Notes: generated by a model from the sequence alone, not told the origin. A DNA stretch of 64,000 bases from Pseudosporangium ferrugineum (GCF_003002065.1 NZ_PVZG01000006.1:62001-126000); one strand, 5' to 3'; counted from the stretch's first letter, positions 21,907 to 30,892 are shown. Translations and numbers: made by a program.

Positions 21907-22803
21907 CGGCCGGCCGGTGCCGCCGCCCTCGCCCCCGCCCGGGCAGTCGCCCGCGCTCCACGTGTCGTAGTGGGTGATCCAGTCGAGGCAGAAGCCGCCC
22001 GCGCGCTGCGGGGCCGGGTCGCCGGTCAGCGTCGCGACGTCCTCGCGCCAGAACTGCGCCGGGCCGCCGCCGGGGGGCCGGAGCTGCACGTTGTCCACGG
22101 TCGCCGGCGGCACCCGCAGCCGCGCCGGACGGCCCGCGTCGACGTGCACCTCGACGTACTGCTCGACGTACGCGCCGGAGCCGAGCGGCAGCTTCTGGGC
22201 GGTCAGCAGGTTCCAGCGGTTGTCCCACCACAGCCAGGCCTGCCAGACGCCGTCCCCGTCCGTGTGCAGATCCACCCAGAGCCGGTCGCCGGGCCGCAGC
22301 CGGTACTGGTCGTAGAACTGCCAGGTCTTCGTGTTGGTGTTGAACGTGTAGATGTGCTGGCGGCCCTGACCGGCCCAGCCCGTCTCGGCCCAGCCGGCCT
22401 CGAGCCAGGCGATCTCGCCGCCGCCGAGGTCCCGCTTGACCATGAAGCGGCCGGCCACGAAGTCGTACGTGTTGCGCCGGACGGTGCCGTCGACCACCTG
22501 GATCCGGCCGGTGACGCCGCTCCACTCCCCGCCGGTGCCCGCGCCGAGGTGGTGGTAGCCGCTCGGGGTGGAACGGCCGCGGACCTGATCCATCCGTACG
22601 CCGGACTCCAGCACCCGCACCGGCGCCTGGCACGCCCCGGGCGCCCGCCGGCCGGGCGGCCCGGTCGGCGCCGTCGTCGAGGAGTTGCCCGGCTCACACA
22701 CCGGCAGCCGGCCGCCGCCGTGCGACTCCGCCGGACCGGCGACCGCCAGGCCGGTGACCAGGCCCGCCAGGGCGCACCACCGTGCCACGACCCGGAACCT
22801 CAC
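21886..22803 (-). CDS. Secreted protein of unknown function, tryptophan-rich
   Basis: A 305-residue protein that I do not recognise. A GTG start at 22803 gives a clear signal peptide (about 1-30, ending A-V-A-G-P-A-E-S-H). The mature part is rich in Trp, Tyr and Gly with an alternating pattern suggestive of a beta-sandwich, contains few cysteines, and ends in a basic Gly/Pro/Arg tail (G-T-G-R-P-S-R-K-P-R-G). It points towards the glucan operon and overlaps its last gene, but nothing ties it to glucan use. A carbohydrate-binding or surface role is only a guess. Confidence 0.75.
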   Translation of the reverse strand: MRFRVVARWCALAGLVTGLAVAGPAESHGGGRLPVCEPGNSSTTAPTGPPGRRAPGACQAPVRVLESGVRMDQVRGRSTPSGYHHLGAGTGGEWSGVTGRIQVVDGTVRRNTYDFVAGRFMVKRDLGGGEIAWLEAGWAETGWAGQGRQHIYTFNTNTKTWQFYDQYRLRPGDRLWVDLHTDGDGVWQAWLWWDNRWNLLTAQKLPLGSGAYVEQYVEVHVDAGRPARLRVPPATVDNVQLRPPGGGPAQFWREDVATLTGDPAPQRAGGFCLDWITHYDTWSAGDCPGGGEGGGTGRPSRKPRG

Positions 22804-22893
22804 GCCGCCACCCGCCCCCTCACCAGCACCTGAATGACCCGATGAATCAACGCCGGACGAGATCATCGAGTGACGGGTGACAGACTGGGGGGC

Positions 22894-24354
22894 ATGGCTG
22901 CCAAGGGCTTTCCGTACCACGATCTGCAGAGCTTCGTCGCGGCCCTGGAGGCGGCCGGTGAGCTGCGCCGGGTGCGCGTGCCGGTGGATCCGGCGCTGGA
23001 GATCAGCGAGATCGTCACGCGAACCGTCCGGGCCGGCGGTCCGGCCCTGCTCTTCGAGCGGCCGACCCGCGGCGAGATGCCGATCGTCGTGAACCTCTTC
23101 GGCACGGAGAAGCGCATGGCCATGGCCCTGGGCGTCGACGCGCTGGACGAGATCGGCGACCGGATCGGCGCGCTGATCAAGCCGGACCTGCCGGTCGGGT
23201 GGTCCGGCATCCGGGAGGGGCTGGGCAAGGTGCTCCAGCTCAAGTCGGTGCCGCCGAAGAAGGTCAAGACCGCGCCCTGCCAGGAGGTCGTGCTCAAGGG
23301 CGACGAGGTCGACCTGGACCGCCTGCCCGGCCTGCGGGTCTGGCCGGGCGACGGCGGCGTGTTCCACAACTACGGCCTGACCCACACCAAGCACCCCGAG
23401 ACGGGCAAGCGCAACCTCGGCCTCTACCGCCTGCAGCAGCACTCGAGGAACACGCTGGGCATGCACTGGCAGATCCACAAGGACTCGACCGCCCACCACG
23501 CGGTGGCCGAGCGCCGGGGCGAGCGGCTGCCGGTGGCCGTCGCGATCGGCTGTGACCCGGTAGTGAGCTACGCGGCCAGCGCGCCGCTGCCCGGCGACAT
23601 CGACGAGTACCTGTTCGCCGGCTTCCTGCGCGGCGAGCGCGTCGAGATGGTCGACTGCCTCACCGTCCCGTTGCAGGTCCCCGCGCAGGCGCAGATCGTG
23701 CTGGAGGGCTACCTGGAGCCGGGGGAGCGCGCGCCGGAGGGCCCGTTCGGCGACCACACCGGCTTCTACACGCCCGTCGAGCCCTTCCCGGTGCTGCACA
23801 TCGAGTGCATGACCATGCGCAAGCAGCCGCTCTACCACTCGATCGTCACCTCGAAGCCGCCGCAGGAGGACCACGGCCTGGGCAAGGCCACCGAGCGGAT
23901 CTTCCTGCCGCTGCTGCGGATGCTGATCCCGGACATCGTCGACTACGACATGCCGGCCGCCGGCGTCTTCCACAACTGCGTCATCGTCTCGATCCGCAAG
24001 CGCTACCCGAAGCACGCGCAGAAGATCATGAACGCGATCTGGGGCGCGCACCTGATGTCGCTGTCGAAGCTGATCGTCGTGGTGGACGAGGACTGCGACG
24101 TGCACGACTACCACGAGGTCGCGTTCCGGGCGTTCGGCAACGTCGACTACGACCGCGACCTGCTGCTCACCCAGGGCCCGGTGGACCACCTGGATCACGC
24201 GTCCTACCAGCAGTTCTGGGGCGGCAAGGCGGGCGTCGACGCCACCCGTAAGCTGCCGGGCGAGGGCTACACCCGCGGCTGGCCGGAGGAGATGACCATG
24301 TCGCCCGAGGTGGTCGCCCTGGTCGACAAGCGCTGGAAGGAATACGGCATATGA
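22894..24354 (+). CDS. UbiD-family prenyl-FMN decarboxylase of menaquinone synthesis (MqnL-like)
   Basis: A 486-residue UbiD-type decarboxylase. Family features include a D-L-x-x-F-V-x-x-L-E-x-x-G-E-L-R-R-V N-terminus, G-L-Y-R-L-Q-Q-H, the E-x-x-x-R...E active-site region around P-E-G-P-F-G-D-H-T-G, and a C-terminal D-K-R-W. ATG 22894 follows a GGGGGG tract; GTG 22870 is less likely. It overlaps the mqnP-like prenyltransferase gene (ATGA), and a ubiX-like flavin prenyltransferase gene lies 2.3 kb on. In futalosine-pathway actinomycetes this trio carries out late naphthoate prenylation and decarboxylation. Confidence 0.92.
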   Translation: MAAKGFPYHDLQSFVAALEAAGELRRVRVPVDPALEISEIVTRTVRAGGPALLFERPTRGEMPIVVNLFGTEKRMAMALGVDALDEIGDRIGALIKPDLPVGWSGIREGLGKVLQLKSVPPKKVKTAPCQEVVLKGDEVDLDRLPGLRVWPGDGGVFHNYGLTHTKHPETGKRNLGLYRLQQHSRNTLGMHWQIHKDSTAHHAVAERRGERLPVAVAIGCDPVVSYAASAPLPGDIDEYLFAGFLRGERVEMVDCLTVPLQVPAQAQIVLEGYLEPGERAPEGPFGDHTGFYTPVEPFPVLHIECMTMRKQPLYHSIVTSKPPQEDHGLGKATERIFLPLLRMLIPDIVDYDMPAAGVFHNCVIVSIRKRYPKHAQKIMNAIWGAHLMSLSKLIVVVDEDCDVHDYHEVAFRAFGNVDYDRDLLLTQGPVDHLDHASYQQFWGGKAGVDATRKLPGEGYTRGWPEEMTMSPEVVALVDKRWKEYGI

Positions 24355-25244
24355 CCGCGGTGGCGTCCGAGGAGCGACCGGGCCGGATCAGGGCGTTCCT
24401 CAAGCTGGTCGCCATCGAGCACTCGGTCTTCGCGCTGCCGTTCGCGTACCTGTCGGCGTTCGTGGCGATGGACCGCGACGGCTCCGGCGTGCACTGGGTG
24501 GACCTGTTGCTCGTCACGGTCGCGATGGTGTCCGGGCGGACGTTCGCGATGGCCGCCAACCGCATCCTCGATCGCCGCATCGACGCGCAGAACCCCCGTA
24601 CGCAGAACCGCGAGCTCGTCACCGGCGCCGTGAGCGTCCGTACGGCCTGGACCGGCGCGGTGGTCTCGCTCGTGATCCTGTTCGTCGCGGCGGCCCTGCT
24701 CAACCCGCTGTGCCTCGTGCTGTCGCCACTCGCCGTGATCCCGCTGGTCGTCTACCCGTACGCGAAGCGCTTCACGAACTTCCCCCACTACATCCTGGCG
24801 CTGGCGCAGGCGGTGGCGCCGGTCGGGGCGTGGCTGGCGATCACCGGCACGTTCGACGGGTCGGGGCCGGCCTGGGTGCTCGGCGTCGCGGTCGGCCTCT
24901 GGATCGGCGGCTTCGACATCATCTACGCCTGCCAGGACGTCGAGGTGGACCGGCGGATCGGGGTGCACTCGACGCCGGCCCGGTTCGGTGTCCGCACCGC
25001 CCTGCACATCTCGACGGCCACCCACGTCGTGACCTTCGCGCTGTTCGTATGGTTCGGCCAGCTGGCCGGCCTCGGCTGGCTCTGGTGGCTCGGGCTGGCC
25101 ATGACCGCCGTGGCCTTCGCCTACCAGCACGTCGTGGTGACGCCGCAGGACCTGTCGAAGGTCAACCGGGCGTTCTTCACGGCCAACGGCTTCGTCGCTA
25201 TCGCCCTGTTCCTCTTCGCCCTGCTCGACCTCGTCCTGCTGTAG
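24351..25244 (+). CDS. mqnP: UbiA-family prenyltransferase of the futalosine menaquinone pathway (MqnP)
   Basis: A 297-residue polytopic membrane prenyltransferase. The first Asp-rich motif is N-R-I-L-D-R-R-I-D and the second is Y-A-C-Q-D-V-E-V-D, both needed for Mg-pyrophosphate binding; eight or nine hydrophobic helices are visible. It should prenylate a 1,4-dihydroxy-6-naphthoate-type acceptor. The start overlaps the ubiD-like stop. A perfect palindrome terminator follows directly. Confidence 0.9.
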   Translation: MTAVASEERPGRIRAFLKLVAIEHSVFALPFAYLSAFVAMDRDGSGVHWVDLLLVTVAMVSGRTFAMAANRILDRRIDAQNPRTQNRELVTGAVSVRTAWTGAVVSLVILFVAAALLNPLCLVLSPLAVIPLVVYPYAKRFTNFPHYILALAQAVAPVGAWLAITGTFDGSGPAWVLGVAVGLWIGGFDIIYACQDVEVDRRIGVHSTPARFGVRTALHISTATHVVTFALFVWFGQLAGLGWLWWLGLAMTAVAFAYQHVVVTPQDLSKVNRAFFTANGFVAIALFLFALLDLVLL

Positions 25245-25247
25245 GTG

Positions 25248-25275
25248 CGTGGGCACCCCGGCCGGGGTGCCCACG
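25248..25275. terminator. Perfect 28-bp palindrome, bidirectional terminator
   Basis: The half-arm CGTGGGCACCCCGG is repeated exactly as its reverse complement with no loop bases between arms. It sits four bases after the mqnP stop and twelve bases before the stop of the convergent membrane-protein gene. It is most simply a bidirectional intrinsic terminator without T-tract. Confidence 0.75.
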
Positions 25276-25287
25276 ACGAAGCCGCTG

Positions 25288-26004
25288 TCAGTTGCCGATC
25301 TTGCCGGCCAGGGGATCCTGCCAGGCCACGCAGGACGGCACCTCGGTGACGACGTCCTCGCGCCAGCCCAGGCCGGTCTGGTCGCGCGGAGGGTTCGGGT
25401 TCTCGGCGTCCGGGACGGGGTAGAGCTTCTGGAAGCTGACCACCAGCGTCGCGCCCGGCGGGATCCGATCGGGGGAGATGACCCAGAACGGCAGTTCCCG
25501 GTTCATGGGGTCCGGGAAGACGATGATGCCGTTCAGGACCGACTCGCCGTTCCCGACCGGCACCGGCTCCCGCTGCGTCACGAAGTCCGGATGCCTCCGC
25601 AGCTTCTCCCGGCAGTCGGCCTGCCCCTCGAAGAAGACCGTGCGCGCGTTCGCCCGGGCCAGGTCGGCGTTGAGCCGTTCCAGGTCGTCGATCTGGTCCA
25701 CCTTCACCGACACCCGGACCGAGCCGTCCCCCTGCCGCTCGACCGTGTAGGCCACCGCCCTGCTCCCCTGGGACCACGGCTGGACGATCACCAGACCGCT
25801 GGCGCTGACGGCGGCGGCCACGGCCGCGGCGGCCAGCACGAGGCGCCGGCGCGTCTGCCGCGGCCGGGCGGGAACGGGCGCGTCCGGCGCGTGCAGCACC
25901 CGGTCGAGCATCGCGCGGGCGGAAGGTTCGTGCGGGTCCGGGTGCCCGGTCGCGGGGTCGGCGTCGCGCAGCCTGCGCAGGGCGGTCGTGACGGTGTCGT
26001 TCAT
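25288..26004 (-). CDS. Membrane-anchored partner of the ECF sigma factor, function unknown
   Basis: A 238-residue protein with a cytoplasmic N-terminus (about 1-50), one transmembrane helix (about 55-75, L-V-L-A-A-A-A-V-A-A-A-V-S-A-S-G-L-V-I-V) and an external domain with two or three cysteines. Its ATG has AAGGAG six bases upstream and overlaps the stop of the sigma-factor gene by four bases. The layout is that of an anti-sigma factor or sigma-linked sensor, but no known anti-sigma zinc motif (H-x3-C-x2-C) is present. Its role is inferred from position only. Confidence 0.8.
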   Translation of the reverse strand: MNDTVTTALRRLRDADPATGHPDPHEPSARAMLDRVLHAPDAPVPARPRQTRRRLVLAAAAVAAAVSASGLVIVQPWSQGSRAVAYTVERQGDGSVRVSVKVDQIDDLERLNADLARANARTVFFEGQADCREKLRRHPDFVTQREPVPVGNGESVLNGIIVFPDPMNRELPFWVISPDRIPPGATLVVSFQKLYPVPDAENPNPPRDQTGLGWREDVVTEVPSCVAWQDPLAGKIGN

Positions 26005-26564
26005 GCCTGGCTCCTTGATCTCGTGACGACGGGTGGGGTCACCCGCTGATTCGGAACGGGCTGTTCCGCGGCCAGCAACCGGGCGGCGAAGCGGCGGCGG
26101 GCCCGGTGCAGCCGCACCTTCGCCGCCGTACGCGTGCACCCCAGGACGATGGCCATCTCGGCCACGTCGAGGTCCTCCCACTCGCTGAGCCGCAGCACCT
26201 CCTGGTCCATCGCCGACAGTCCGGCGAGCACCCGTTGCACCCGGAGCTGCTCGCCGACCGGTCCCGACGCGTCCTCCGCCCACCCGGCCTCCGTCGTCTC
26301 GAGCCGGGCCGACAGCCGCTCCCGCCGATTGCGCGAACGCAGCTCGTTGGCGATGACGTGGCGGGCGGTGGCGTAGAGCCAGGCCCGCGCGTGGTCGGCC
26401 GGCATCTCGGCGAACCGGCGCCAGGCGATCAGGAAGGTGCCGGCGACGATGTCGGCGGCGCTGTCCCGCCCCACCCGGCGGCCGGCAAAGCGGATGAGCT
26501 CCGGGTAATGGTCGGTGAACAATGCCTCGAAACGTTCCCGGGCGTCCTCGTCGTCGGTTGGCAT
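26001..26564 (-). CDS. ECF-type RNA polymerase sigma factor
   Basis: A 187-residue group IV sigma factor. Region 2 is visible in F-x-x-L-F-T-D-H-Y-P-E-L-I-R-F-A-x-R-R-V-G and the D-I-V-A-G-T-F-L-I-A-W-R-R-F motif; region 4 shows V-L-R-L-S-E-W-E-D-L-D-V-A-E-M-A-I-V-L-G-C with K-V-R-L-H-R-A-R-R-R. Its stop overlaps the start of the membrane-protein gene downstream. The gene is divergent from ubiX-like across 88 bases. No signal or regulon can be read from the sequence. Confidence 0.93.
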   Translation of the reverse strand: MPTDDEDARERFEALFTDHYPELIRFAGRRVGRDSAADIVAGTFLIAWRRFAEMPADHARAWLYATARHVIANELRSRNRRERLSARLETTEAGWAEDASGPVGEQLRVQRVLAGLSAMDQEVLRLSEWEDLDVAEMAIVLGCTRTAAKVRLHRARRRFAARLLAAEQPVPNQRVTPPVVTRSRSQA

Positions 26565-26652
26565 GATTGGGAATCTCCGTCAAGGCCGCGGCGGTTACCG
26601 CGTGATCGTCGACAACCGAGATCGATACCCACCGTAGTGGCATCCTTGGGTG

Positions 26653-27300
26653 ATGCGCAGTCCGTGGATCATCGGCGTCTCCGGGGCCTCCGGCACGCCG
26701 TACCCGCGAGCCGTCATCGGGGCGCTCCTCGACGCCGGCGAGGCGGTGGACCTGGTGATCTCCCGGGCCGCCCGGCTCACCCTGCTCGACGAGACGGGGG
26801 CGAGCGTCCGGGACGCGCACTGGAAGGACGACGTCGCCGCGTGGTTGGGGCGTGACCTCGGGGACGCCGACCTGGCGTACTGGCCGGCCGGCGACCTGGC
26901 CGCCGGGCCGAGCAGCGGTTCCTACCCGGCTAAGGGCATGGTGGTGGTGCCGGCGAGCACCGCGGCCTGCGCCGGCATCGCGATCGGGCTGTCCAAGGAC
27001 CTGCTCCAGCGGGCCGCCGAGGTCACGCTCAAGGAGCGCCGCCGTACGGTGATCGTGCCGCGCGAGACCCCGGTGACCCGCAGCCACCTGGAACACCTGA
27101 TCGCCCTGCACGACGCCGGGGCGGTGGTGCTGCCGGCCTCACCGGGCTTCTACGGCTCCGGTGCCGGCGCCACCGCCCAGCAGCTGATCGACTTCGTGGC
27201 CGGCAAGGTGCTCGACGCCCTCGCCGTGCCGCACGAGCTGTTCACGCGCTGGCGCGGAGAGCTCGGCGGCGGTCAGCGCAGCCCGTTGGGCGGACCGTAG
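26653..27300 (+). CDS. UbiX-family flavin prenyltransferase (MqnM-like)
   Basis: A 215-residue FMN prenyltransferase that makes prenylated FMN for UbiD enzymes. The N-terminus G-V-S-G-A-S-G-T-P-Y binds FMN, and the C-terminal half has V-V-V-P-A-S-T, the E-x-R conserved in T-L-K-E-R-R-R-T-V-I-V-P-R-E-T-P, and L-P-A-S-P-G-F-Y. ATG 26653 is preferred over the adjoining GTG 26650. It presumably supplies the cofactor for the UbiD-like enzyme at 22894. Its last 28 bases overlap the convergent bldC. Confidence 0.92.
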   Translation: MRSPWIIGVSGASGTPYPRAVIGALLDAGEAVDLVISRAARLTLLDETGASVRDAHWKDDVAAWLGRDLGDADLAYWPAGDLAAGPSSGSYPAKGMVVVPASTAACAGIAIGLSKDLLQRAAEVTLKERRRTVIVPRETPVTRSHLEHLIALHDAGAVVLPASPGFYGSGAGATAQQLIDFVAGKVLDALAVPHELFTRWRGELGGGQRSPLGGP

Positions 27301-27548
27301 CTCGGCCCGGGGTTCGCCGGCCCGGCGTTGCGGGGCCGGTTCGCGGCGTCGTCCTCGCGCATCTCCTCGACCACGCCGTCGCCCTCGAGCAGCGCCCGCA
27401 CCTCCGACTCGCGGAAGCGGCGGTGACCACCCGGAGTTCGGATACTGCCGATGCGTCCCGCGGCTGCCCAGCGCGTCACCGTCTTGGGGTCGACCCGGAA
27501 CAGCGCGGCCACCTCCCCGGGCGTCAGCAGTCGATCTCCTGTGTCCAC
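27273..27548 (-). CDS. bldC: BldC-like MerR-type DNA-binding developmental regulator
   Basis: A 91-residue protein. Residues 7-55 match the small BldC winged-helix domain closely (L-L-T-P-G-E-V-A-A-L-F-R-V-D-P-K-T-V-T-R-W then G-G-H-R-R-F-R-E-S-E-V). In Streptomyces BldC binds direct repeats cooperatively and times sporulation. The C-terminal tail (about residues 60-91) is longer than in Streptomyces BldC and is Asn/Pro/Gly-rich. The 3' end overlaps the convergent ubiX-like gene by 28 bases. The rather AT-rich 220-bp stretch upstream probably carries the promoter. Confidence 0.88.
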   Translation of the reverse strand: MDTGDRLLTPGEVAALFRVDPKTVTRWAAAGRIGSIRTPGGHRRFRESEVRALLEGDGVVEEMREDDAANRPRNAGPANPGPSYGPPNGLR

Positions 27549-27768
27549 GGCCCTCTCCTCGCGTCGTTATGGAGCGCCGGTGGTCACGGTGCGTGTCGGC
27601 GTGCTCGATCGGGACGTACAGCCATTAGAGCATCGGGAAAAACAGCAAGTCGCTGAAATGCGGAAAAAGCCCTAGTTGCGACGTTGACCATTATCCTGGC
27701 TGGCTGGGGTGGTCGCTGACCGCTACCGGGCGTGAGTGCCCGGACAGCTCACACTAACCTCTGAAGCC
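27549..27768. other. Divergent intergenic region between bldC and the Lrp gene
   Basis: This gap is visibly richer in A and T than its surroundings, especially 27625-27700. On the + strand, TAACCT at 27755-27760 has the TANNNT form of a -10 box eight bases before the Lrp ATG, with no good ribosome site, so a leaderless transcript is likely. I could not pick a confident bldC promoter on the other strand. Confidence 0.4.
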
Positions 27769-28230
27769 ATGGATGCCATCGACCTGCGCCTGATCGGCCT
27801 TCTGCGGGACAACGCCCGCTCCTCGTACGCGGAGCTCGCCCGGCAGGTGGGCCTGTCCGCGCCCGCCGTGCACGAGCGGGTCGGCAAGCTCGAGGCCGCC
27901 GGGACGCTGCGGGCGTACCGGGCCGAGGTCGAGCCGGAGGCCATCGGACTGGGCGTCACGGCGCTGATCGGCATCATCGAGGACTCCGGCGCCGACACCG
28001 ACGACGTGCTCGCCGCCCTGCGGATCATGCCCGAGATCGAGTCCTGCTACTTCATGGCGGGCGTGGAGTCGTACCAGCTGACCGTCCGGGTCGGGACCAT
28101 CGCCGAGCTGGAGCAGCTCATCGTGCGGATCAACCGGACACCAGGGGTCGCATCCACCCGGACCGCCATCGCGCTGTCGACCAAGTGGGAGAACCGGCCT
28201 CAGCCGGGGCGCGACCCGGCGGTAGGTTGA
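27769..28230 (+). CDS. Lrp/AsnC-family transcriptional regulator
   Basis: A 153-residue regulator. The N-terminal helix-turn-helix (D-x-I-D-L-R-L-I-G-L-L-R-D-N-A-R-S-S-Y-A-E-L-A) and C-terminal RAM ligand-binding domain are complete. The ATG at 27769 fits the family start; GTG 27736 would add eleven atypical residues. The gene is three bases upstream of a cysteine-synthase-like gene, and Lrp-type regulators next to cysteine desulfhydrases (DecR/CyuR style) respond to cysteine. That suggests local control of the enzyme, as inference. Confidence 0.92.
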   Translation: MDAIDLRLIGLLRDNARSSYAELARQVGLSAPAVHERVGKLEAAGTLRAYRAEVEPEAIGLGVTALIGIIEDSGADTDDVLAALRIMPEIESCYFMAGVESYQLTVRVGTIAELEQLIVRINRTPGVASTRTAIALSTKWENRPQPGRDPAVG

Positions 28231-28233
28231 ACC

Positions 28234-29367
28234 ATGCTGCATCTCGACCGCTGTGACCCGGCGAGGCGGGATTGGGTGAGCGACGCCATCGCGCTGGTGG
28301 AGGCCGACGCCAACCGCTCGGCGGACACCCACCTCCTGCCGTTCCCGCTGCCCACCTCGTGGGGGATCGACCTCTACCTCAAGGACGAGTCCTCGCACCC
28401 CACCGGTTCGCTCAAGCACCGGCTCGCCAGATCCCTTTTCCTGTACGCCCTGTGCAACGGCTGGATCGGTCCCGGCACCCCGGTGGTCGAGGCCTCCTCC
28501 GGCTCCACGGCGGTGAGCGAGGCGTACTTCGCCCGGATGCTGGGGCTCGAGTTCATCGCCGTCATGCCGGCCGGCACGTCGCCGGAGAAGATCTCGCTGA
28601 TCGAGTTCCAGGGCGGCAAGTGCCACCTCGTCGACGACCCGACCGCGACGGTGGCGGCCGCCCGTACGCTCGCCGCCGAGCTCGGCGGGCACTTCATGGA
28701 CCAGTTCACCCACGCCGAACGGGCCACCGACTGGCGCGGCAACAACAACATCGCCGAGTCGATCTACGCGCAGCTGGGGCTGGAGCGGCACCCCGTGCCG
28801 GCCTGGGTCGTGGTGGGTGCGGGCACCGGCGGCACCAGCGCCACGATCGGCCGGTACATCCGCTACCGGCGCTTTCCCACCCGGCTGTGCGTGGTGGATC
28901 CGGAGGGTTCGGCGTTCTGGCCGGCGTACCTGAATCAGGACTGGACGGTGAGCACGAGCCGCGGCTCCCGCATCGAGGGCATCGGCCGGCCCCGGGTCGA
29001 GCCGTCGTTCCAGCCCTCGGTGGTCGACCGGATGGTCCCCGTGCCCGACGCCGCGTCGCTGGCCGCCATGCGCGCGGGCTCGGCCGTGCTCGGACGCCGG
29101 GTCGGCGGCTCCACCGGCACGAACCTGTGGGGCGCGTTCGCCCTGATCGCGGAGCTGATGGCGGCCGGGCGTACGGGATCGGTGGTGACCCTGATCTGCG
29201 ACGGCGGCGAACGGTACGCGCACACCTACTACTCCGACGACTGGGTGGCGGCGCAGGGTTTGTCCCTGGATGCGCCGCTGGCCACCATCGATGCCTTTCT
29301 GTCCACCGGCAGGTGGGATCCGCCGCCGATCCGGGGCAGCGCGGACGAGCCGGACCTGAAAGGATGA
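28234..29367 (+). CDS. PLP-dependent cysteine synthase family protein (Cds1-like desulfhydrase candidate)
   Basis: A 377-residue fold-type II PLP enzyme. The Schiff-base lysine is in H-P-T-G-S-L-K-H-R, the substrate loop is E-A-S-S-G-S-T-A, and the phosphate-binding loop is G-A-G-T-G-G-T-S. The sequence resembles the actinobacterial group that includes mycobacterial Cds1, an L-cysteine desulfhydrase releasing H2S, more than true CysK or CysM. The upstream Lrp-type regulator supports a role in cysteine breakdown. It starts three bases after that regulator's stop. Confidence 0.85.
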   Translation: MLHLDRCDPARRDWVSDAIALVEADANRSADTHLLPFPLPTSWGIDLYLKDESSHPTGSLKHRLARSLFLYALCNGWIGPGTPVVEASSGSTAVSEAYFARMLGLEFIAVMPAGTSPEKISLIEFQGGKCHLVDDPTATVAAARTLAAELGGHFMDQFTHAERATDWRGNNNIAESIYAQLGLERHPVPAWVVVGAGTGGTSATIGRYIRYRRFPTRLCVVDPEGSAFWPAYLNQDWTVSTSRGSRIEGIGRPRVEPSFQPSVVDRMVPVPDAASLAAMRAGSAVLGRRVGGSTGTNLWGAFALIAELMAAGRTGSVVTLICDGGERYAHTYYSDDWVAAQGLSLDAPLATIDAFLSTGRWDPPPIRGSADEPDLKG

Positions 29368-29401
29368 AGCCCGCAAAGGGATTCACCTTCTAGGAGTGCC
29401 C

Positions 29402-30865
29402 GTGCCCGACGGCGACGACGTCACCACCCCGCCGCGCCGCGCCGTCGTGCCCTCGCCACGGCCACCGCACCCGTCCGAGGCCCTGCCCCCTCCCGGCTTC
29501 CACCCGGGCTTCCATCCCGCCGCCCAGGCCGGTCCGTATCCCGATCCCTGGGCCGTGGGCGGGCCGCCGATCGAGCCTGCCCGCAACACCCTCGCGAAGG
29601 GGCTGATGGTCGGCGGCGCCCTGGCGGTCGTCGCCACAGTCGCCCTCGGCGCCGCGGTCGTCTACGCCGAGAACCGGACGTCACCGGCCGAGGCCGCGGC
29701 CCCGCCGGCCGCCGGGCGGAAGCTCACGCCGTTCGAGTCGGTGAACGCGATGCTCGAGCTCCAGGCGGCGGCGGTGGTCCGCGGCGACGAGAAGGCCTGG
29801 CTGGCCGCCGTCGATCCGGGCCGGCCGAAGCTGCGCTCCCGATACCGCATGATGTTCCAGAACCTGCGCGCCCTCGGGGTCAGCCACTTCGCCTACCAGA
29901 CGTCGCTGCGCGACCGGATGGGCGACGGCCCGAAGCTCGGCATCTCCGCCGACGTCGCGTACTGCTTCGCCGACGACGTCTGCACGAGGGAGAAGGGTGT
30001 CGACTCGGACGGCCCGCCCTCGGTCGGCCAGACGCTCACCCTCGAGTCGATCGACGGCAACTGGGTCATCACCGCGCTGACCTCGCGCAAGGGCGACAAG
30101 GACGAGCAGAAGGTGCCGTGGGAGAGCAGCGCCCTGGTGACCGCCCGGGGCAGCCGGGTCACCCTGGTCGGCACGCGCAGCGAGCAGAAGTACTTCGAGC
30201 GGGTCCTGCCGATCGCCGACCGGGCCGCCACGGTCAACGACCGCTTCGCCGGCCTCGTCGGCAACCCGCAGAAGCGCTACCGCATCTACCTGGCCGGCGC
30301 CAAGCAGTGGAAGACCTGGTACGGCGGCATCACCGACAAGTGGGTCGTCGGGTACGCCCTCCCGCTCCGTCAGGCCGGCACGGACGTGGTGCTGAACATG
30401 CCGGAGCTCAAGAGCGACCCGCAGCTGCTCAGCACCACGGTCCAGCACGAGCTCGGCCACGTCGTCACGGTCGGCAACCTGCACCGCCGCACGTACGGGC
30501 AGAGCGACATGTGGCTCAAGGAGGGCATCGCCGAGTACATCGGCTGGTACCCGCAGCCGGCCTCCGCGAGCTGGCGCCGCCAGTCGGTCAGCGACGCCGT
30601 GCACGGCAGCCGGCCCCCCACCTCCATCGCGGTCAAGGCGCTGAGCGCGGACGCCCGCAGCGAGGACGGCGACGCGTTCTACGGCCTCGGCCACTTCGCC
30701 GCGGACTGCCTCGCCAAGAAGTACGGCCAACGCGCCCTCTTCACCTTCGTCCGGATGTACCTGCGCGAGGACCGAGACCTCGATCCGGCGTCACAGCAGG
30801 CGTTCGGCAAGCCGTTCAAGACGGTGGACCGGTCCTGCGTCGCCTGGATCCGCGACCGCGCCTGA
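29402..30865 (+). CDS. Membrane-anchored gluzincin-type metallopeptidase
   Basis: A 487-residue protein. A proline-rich cytoplasmic N-terminus (about 1-60) precedes one transmembrane helix (about 63-85), then an NTF2-like external region and a C-terminal peptidase domain. The zinc site is H-E-L-G-H (H349, E350, H353) followed 20 residues later by W-L-K-E-G-I-A-E-Y, with E374 as likely third ligand. The GTG at 29402 follows TAGGAG by five bases. The substrate is unknown; the family is common at the cell surface of actinomycetes. Confidence 0.85.
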   Translation: MPDGDDVTTPPRRAVVPSPRPPHPSEALPPPGFHPGFHPAAQAGPYPDPWAVGGPPIEPARNTLAKGLMVGGALAVVATVALGAAVVYAENRTSPAEAAAPPAAGRKLTPFESVNAMLELQAAAVVRGDEKAWLAAVDPGRPKLRSRYRMMFQNLRALGVSHFAYQTSLRDRMGDGPKLGISADVAYCFADDVCTREKGVDSDGPPSVGQTLTLESIDGNWVITALTSRKGDKDEQKVPWESSALVTARGSRVTLVGTRSEQKYFERVLPIADRAATVNDRFAGLVGNPQKRYRIYLAGAKQWKTWYGGITDKWVVGYALPLRQAGTDVVLNMPELKSDPQLLSTTVQHELGHVVTVGNLHRRTYGQSDMWLKEGIAEYIGWYPQPASASWRRQSVSDAVHGSRPPTSIAVKALSADARSEDGDAFYGLGHFAADCLAKKYGQRALFTFVRMYLREDRDLDPASQQAFGKPFKTVDRSCVAWIRDRA

Positions 30866-30892
30866 CCCGCCCCTCACGCGAACGCCCGGACC

